Positions 31,101 to 33,255 of a stretch of DNA of 33,255 bases are shown piece after piece. Each line of letters starts with the position of its first letter. Within the stretch, counting starts at the first letter, position 1. This DNA comes from Nitrospirae bacterium MYbin6 (GTDB lineage: Bacteria > Nitrospirota > Thermodesulfovibrionia > Thermodesulfovibrionales > Magnetobacteriaceae), in the NCBI GenBank assembly GCA_002753305.1, contig PEAC01000024.1, positions 1 to 33,255 of the forward strand. Reading direction: 5' to 3'. The position numbers were made by a program, and so were the translations under genes. The notes under the pieces are model-generated. The model made no database searches, had not been told where the DNA came from, and saw nothing but the letters and a program-made list of their open reading frames with translations.

Positions 31101-31648
31101 TGCAGGGGGCCGCAAGCCGTATGCAACGCCTTATCGAGGAGCTGCTGAGTTTCTCACGAATAACAACACGTGCTAAACCATTCGAGCCGGTTGATCTCAA
31201 TGTTGTTATGCAGGGCATCGTCTCAGACCTTGAGGAGCGCCTTATGCGAAGCGGCGGACGTGTGGAGTGCGGCGGGCTTCCCACAGTCGAGGCAGACGCC
31301 ATGCAGATGCACCAGTTGTTTATGAATCTCGTGGCAAATGGGTTAAAATTCCACGCCGATGGCGTCACACCGGTGGTAACTGTAAGACTGGCTGCCACAA
31401 CAACGGCAGAATACTATGAGATCGAAGTTGCCGACAACGGAATCGGCTTTGAGATGAAGTTCCTGGATAAGATATTTAAGCCATTCCAGCGCCTTCATGG
31501 CCGCGGACAGTACGAAGGAACAGGAATGGGATTGGCTATTTGTGATAAAATAGTGAAGCGCCACGGCGGATTAATGGCCGTAACCAGCGCCACGGGAGAA
31601 GGCACGACTTTCACTGTGCGGCTGCCGGCAAGAAGAGAAACCGCGTAA
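28115..31648 (+). CDS. Membrane sensor histidine kinase with periplasmic domain, PAS and GAF domains
   Basis: A 1177-residue kinase. TM1 is near 10-30, a periplasmic sensor region spans about 31-282, and TM2 is near 283-304, followed by a HAMP-like linker. Cytoplasmic domains in order: PAS (about 365-475, NNVPNGIIIIDINSMVMSMN), coiled coil (475-525), GAF (about 528-688, with CKVVQLNKCICGRAA), PAS (about 692-810) with a PAC end, PAS (about 815-935), HisKA (about 950-1020) with phospho-acceptor His961 in SHDLQEPLR, and HATPase_c (about 1055-1172) with NLVANGLKF, DNGIGF, IFKPFQRL and GTGMGLAI boxes. The H-box is of the phytochrome-like SHDLQEPLR type, which usually pairs with RcpA-like regulators such as the next gene. 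Start ATG 28115 has a weak SD. Confidence 0.9.
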   Translation: MFNRISLTLKMAIITVAVSVVVSVGLGYYSSRQLMAALDTQLHDRLARHATADRAKFDKYVLSFHQTTILLSKQNAIVNYVKSGKWNQNKSIITHEEIPPWLPGTASLRLIACFNYATLFDAGGNPREVYTESSEPIPSALIGPIGSFRQMSRGQAFITMIDNVPYIIASESVIGETDTPLATLMLAHQLDDKFLLSVEGSTGSENVMALIIGKEPAILASNEPDRLPPGTLVSSLEGKYIFMGKSFLDYGEAEIKIMFASMISTDEVKRLRDKITGTQTKVIAAGIAALILSFTLIMFTITRRVERLSAQISRFSKEELGLIQAEGQRGDQLSVLELRYKALADEIVLSRDHLMRKTEELAISEARTLAIVNNVPNGIIIIDINSMVMSMNPAAEAIFGYKSFEGMELSFFDLTTQEYWHILLNLSWSKEFVTSEIVGKRMDGTLFPMETMVNYLELGEEKIIIVIARDITKRKQTEEEIRRAHDELEAKVVERTATLTAINEKLSGEVTQRKRAEEINEHHLDIQRIISTALNIALEPIPLETQLERIMYLILSIKWLAIESKGCIFLLNEQTGHLDMKAQHGLSDKILELCKVVQLNKCICGRAAARKEIIFTDTMDDLHDVTYPGIKSHGHYCVPILSGSDKTLGVLNLYVKEGHSSKEIEMEFLQAIANTLAGIVERKLTEEKLRMSEELFMSFMRNSPLAAYMKDTDGRYVYVNDNFRDISRMEAKDVIGKTDKDIFSLKLAAVMRDHDAVVLSVNKTVDMVETFPQEDGPHQWLVIRFPIKDPSGKIFVGAMCIDTTAHKRVEEALKKTEEKYYNIINSTSEGFLEINRSYEVTSANDALCKMLKIAKEKIVGKSVLTTVHHTEAEAFGGLLGELWRGLGVAATVTLQAEDDTLLHTRINATPVTNDTGRVAGAFALVTDITELVQMRDSLEKYSEELKRSNQELQDFASVASHDLQEPLRKIVAFGDRLKVKTVGTLTEDAIDYLQRMQGAASRMQRLIEELLSFSRITTRAKPFEPVDLNVVMQGIVSDLEERLMRSGGRVECGGLPTVEADAMQMHQLFMNLVANGLKFHADGVTPVVTVRLAATTTAEYYEIEVADNGIGFEMKFLDKIFKPFQRLHGRGQYEGTGMGLAICDKIVKRHGGLMAVTSATGEGTTFTVRLPARRETA

Positions 31649-31662
31649 ACGGAGAGAAACGA

Positions 31663-32130
31663 ATGAAACTAAAAGAAAAAAGCGTAGAACCATTTCATAT
31701 ACTCCATGCCGATGACGACGAAGACGACAACATACTGATAAGCGACGCCTTCAAAGAAACCGGCCTCAGCGCAAATATCACATGGATAAAGGACGGAGAG
31801 AAGCTGCTCGAATATTTATCGGAAAGAAACCATCCTGACCTGATACTCCTGGATCTGAATATGCCAAGAAAAGACGGCCTTGAAGCCCTGCATGAGATAA
31901 AGTCCAATCCAGCCATGAGGCCGATCCCAATAATAGCGATGACGACGTCCTCCTCGAAGGAGGACATACAAAAATGCTACACGCTCGGCGTGAATTCGTA
32001 TGTAAAGAAGCCGGAAAGTTTTGACCGGTTGCTTGAAATTGTAAACATAATATCGAAATACTGGTTCAACACGGTAGAGCTGCCAGAAAAGGGGAATGCC
32101 GACGGCCTCTCGCCGGAGAATATTAATTAA
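31663..32130 (+). CDS. Single-domain response regulator, RcpA-like
   Basis: A 155-residue receiver without output domain. The acidic pocket is ADDDEDD near 16-22, the phospho-acceptor is Asp64 in LLDLNMP, the switch Thr region is MTTSS near 99-103, and Lys is in YVKKP near 115-119. The pattern DDDEDD, LDLNMPRKDG and YVKKP is typical of RcpA-type partners of phytochrome-like kinases. It follows the kinase by 14 bp with GGAGAG before the ATG. It may be a phosphate relay to the REC-PAS-GGDEF protein or act by protein contact. Confidence 0.92.
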   Translation: MKLKEKSVEPFHILHADDDEDDNILISDAFKETGLSANITWIKDGEKLLEYLSERNHPDLILLDLNMPRKDGLEALHEIKSNPAMRPIPIIAMTTSSSKEDIQKCYTLGVNSYVKKPESFDRLLEIVNIISKYWFNTVELPEKGNADGLSPENIN

Positions 32131-32142
32131 GGGCATCGGCAC

Positions 32143-33255
32143 ATGAAAGAGCTGAAAATATTACTCATAGACGATGACGAAGAGGATATACTCCTTGTAA
32201 GGGATTATATAAAAGAGGGGTTTAAGAATATTTCTTTGAAAATCGCGGATGTACAGACATTTCCCGAGGCAATAGAAAAGTTGCTCTCCGATAGATTCGA
32301 CGTAATAATAGTAGACTACATGCTTGGAGAGACGGACGGCCTGGAGGTAATCGAACGGGCACGCGCGGAGGGGATAATCACGCCGATTATCTTTCTCACG
32401 GGCCAGGGGGACGAAGAAATCGTACTCTCGGCAATGAAAAAAGGTGCCAAAGACTATTTAAACAAGGCACGCATTACGACTGAGCTGCTGTGCCATTCCA
32501 TATTAAACGCCGTAAAGCTTGGCGAGCTTGAGAGGATGCGTTCAGCAGCGGAACTTGCCCTCAGAGACTCTGAGTCGAAGTACAGGTCGCTGGTAGCGTT
32601 CTTGCCGGCCATCGTATGTGAGCTGTCAACCGGCGGCAAAATTAATTTCTTAAATGAGACGGCGGCTAAGATACTTGGCATAACGCCAAAGGAACTCATC
32701 GGCAAAGACTGGCGGGACTGTTTCCTGCCAACGGCAGACGGCGATGGTGAGACCGATGCCCAGGTGCGCAACCGAGCAAAATTCGACAACATTCTATCTC
32801 TATGTGACATAAGCAATCTCGAGGTAAAATCCAGCACGGGCAGCAGCTCGGTAAAATACATAAACTGGAACTCTACATGCCTCTATAAGGACGACGGCTC
32901 CCCAAATAGTATCATCTGCATTGGGACGGACGTAACCGAGATAGCGGTATTAAGGGAAAAACTCCATACCCTGTCCATAGTGGACGAGCTTACCGGCCTC
33001 TATAACCGGCGAGGTTTTTACACACTGGCAGAGCAGCAGTTCAGAATAGCCGCAAGATATAACAAGCAAATGTTGATAGTGTTTTTAGACCTTGACGGAC
33101 TTAAACACATAAACGACACAAGGGGCCACAAGGACGGCGACATTATAATTAAGGCGGCGGCAGACGTACTTAAAGATACGTTTCGTGGAGCGGACATTAT
33201 TGGACGCATGGGAGGGGATGAATTCATCGTTCTCGTCTCGGAGATAGGGGATGAA
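32143..33255 (+). CDS. REC-PAS-GGDEF diguanylate cyclase, 3' end outside window
   Basis: The frame starts at ATG 32143 (AAGGG 9 nt upstream, 12 bp after the response regulator) and is open to the right edge, 371 codons so far. REC domain about 4-125: LLIDDDEED at 7-15, phospho-acceptor Asp58 in VIIVDYMLG, and FLTGQGDE. A PAS domain spans about 142-275 (SKYRSLVAFLPAIVCELS...CIGTDVTE). The GGDEF domain begins near 285 with SIVDELTGLYNRRGF and has an intact GGDEF at 357-361. An RxxD inhibitory site (RGAD, 348-351) lies five residues before it. I infer phosphorylation-controlled c-di-GMP synthesis with product inhibition. Whether an EAL domain follows cannot be seen. Confidence 0.92.
   Translation, partial: MKELKILLIDDDEEDILLVRDYIKEGFKNISLKIADVQTFPEAIEKLLSDRFDVIIVDYMLGETDGLEVIERARAEGIITPIIFLTGQGDEEIVLSAMKKGAKDYLNKARITTELLCHSILNAVKLGELERMRSAAELALRDSESKYRSLVAFLPAIVCELSTGGKINFLNETAAKILGITPKELIGKDWRDCFLPTADGDGETDAQVRNRAKFDNILSLCDISNLEVKSSTGSSSVKYINWNSTCLYKDDGSPNSIICIGTDVTEIAVLREKLHTLSIVDELTGLYNRRGFYTLAEQQFRIAARYNKQMLIVFLDLDGLKHINDTRGHKDGDIIIKAAADVLKDTFRGADIIGRMGGDEFIVLVSEIGDE

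Overview
The window reads as bacterial chromosome of moderate GC. The encoded set includes a cobalamin-dependent class II ribonucleotide reductase, the order tRNA-Gln - prs - rplY (CTC form) - pth, a complete mreBCD-mrdA-rodA cell-shape operon, many c-di-GMP and two-component signalling proteins, and a long virginiamycin-B-lyase-like surface protein. Together these suggest an environmental Gram-negative anaerobe or microaerophile, most likely Nitrospirota (the magnetotactic lineages are one possibility) or Desulfobacterota. This placement is inference from gene content and order; no 16S gene is present.

Layout. 1-1.2 kb: the 3' part of an IS4-type transposase that runs in from the left edge. 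1.2-5.2 kb: a PilZ / degenerate HD-GYP / PilZ protein, tail-to-tail with a MoxR-DUF58 pair whose second gene seems to start at a non-AUG codon overlapping the moxR stop. 5.3-8.9 kb: a small coiled-coil membrane protein with three identical 11-residue repeats, a regulation-rich 343-bp intergenic region, then a secreted 950-residue protein with 14 Vgb-type blades. 9.0-11.9 kb (minus strand): tRNA-Gln, prs, rplY, pth and a stand-alone pyruvate-kinase C-terminal domain gene, divergent from rplM-rpsI and argC (12-14.1 kb). 14.1-15.9 kb: an AlgJ/AlgX-like SGNH protein. 16.0-21.8 kb (minus): RDD protein, mreB, mreC, mreD, mrdA, rodA and tRNA-Met. 22-24.3 kb: nrdJ. 24.3-24.7 kb: a small overlapping pair resembling a toxin-antitoxin module. 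24.8-26.8 kb (minus): a lipoprotein acetolactate decarboxylase followed by a Nramp Mn/Fe transporter. 27-33.3 kb: a cysteine-rich PstS-like periplasmic protein, a 1177-residue sensor histidine kinase, an RcpA-like response regulator and a REC-PAS-GGDEF protein that runs off the right edge.

How the genes work together. The housekeeping blocks supply nucleotides (prs, nrdJ), translation (rplM, rpsI, rplY, pth, two tRNAs), arginine (argC) and lateral-wall synthesis (mre/mrd). The right-hand operon looks like a ligand-binding-protein / kinase / regulator / diguanylate cyclase relay producing c-di-GMP. The 1243 gene is a plausible c-di-GMP effector at the other end of the window, though nothing in the sequence ties the two together.

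Regulatory sequence is readable in several places: back-to-back promoters between tRNA-Gln and rplM, two promoters placed so that transcription would start at the start codon (leaderless mRNAs), and a palindrome next to an extended -10 before the propeller gene. Convergent gene ends are packed with 0-20 bp between them and show no intrinsic terminators.
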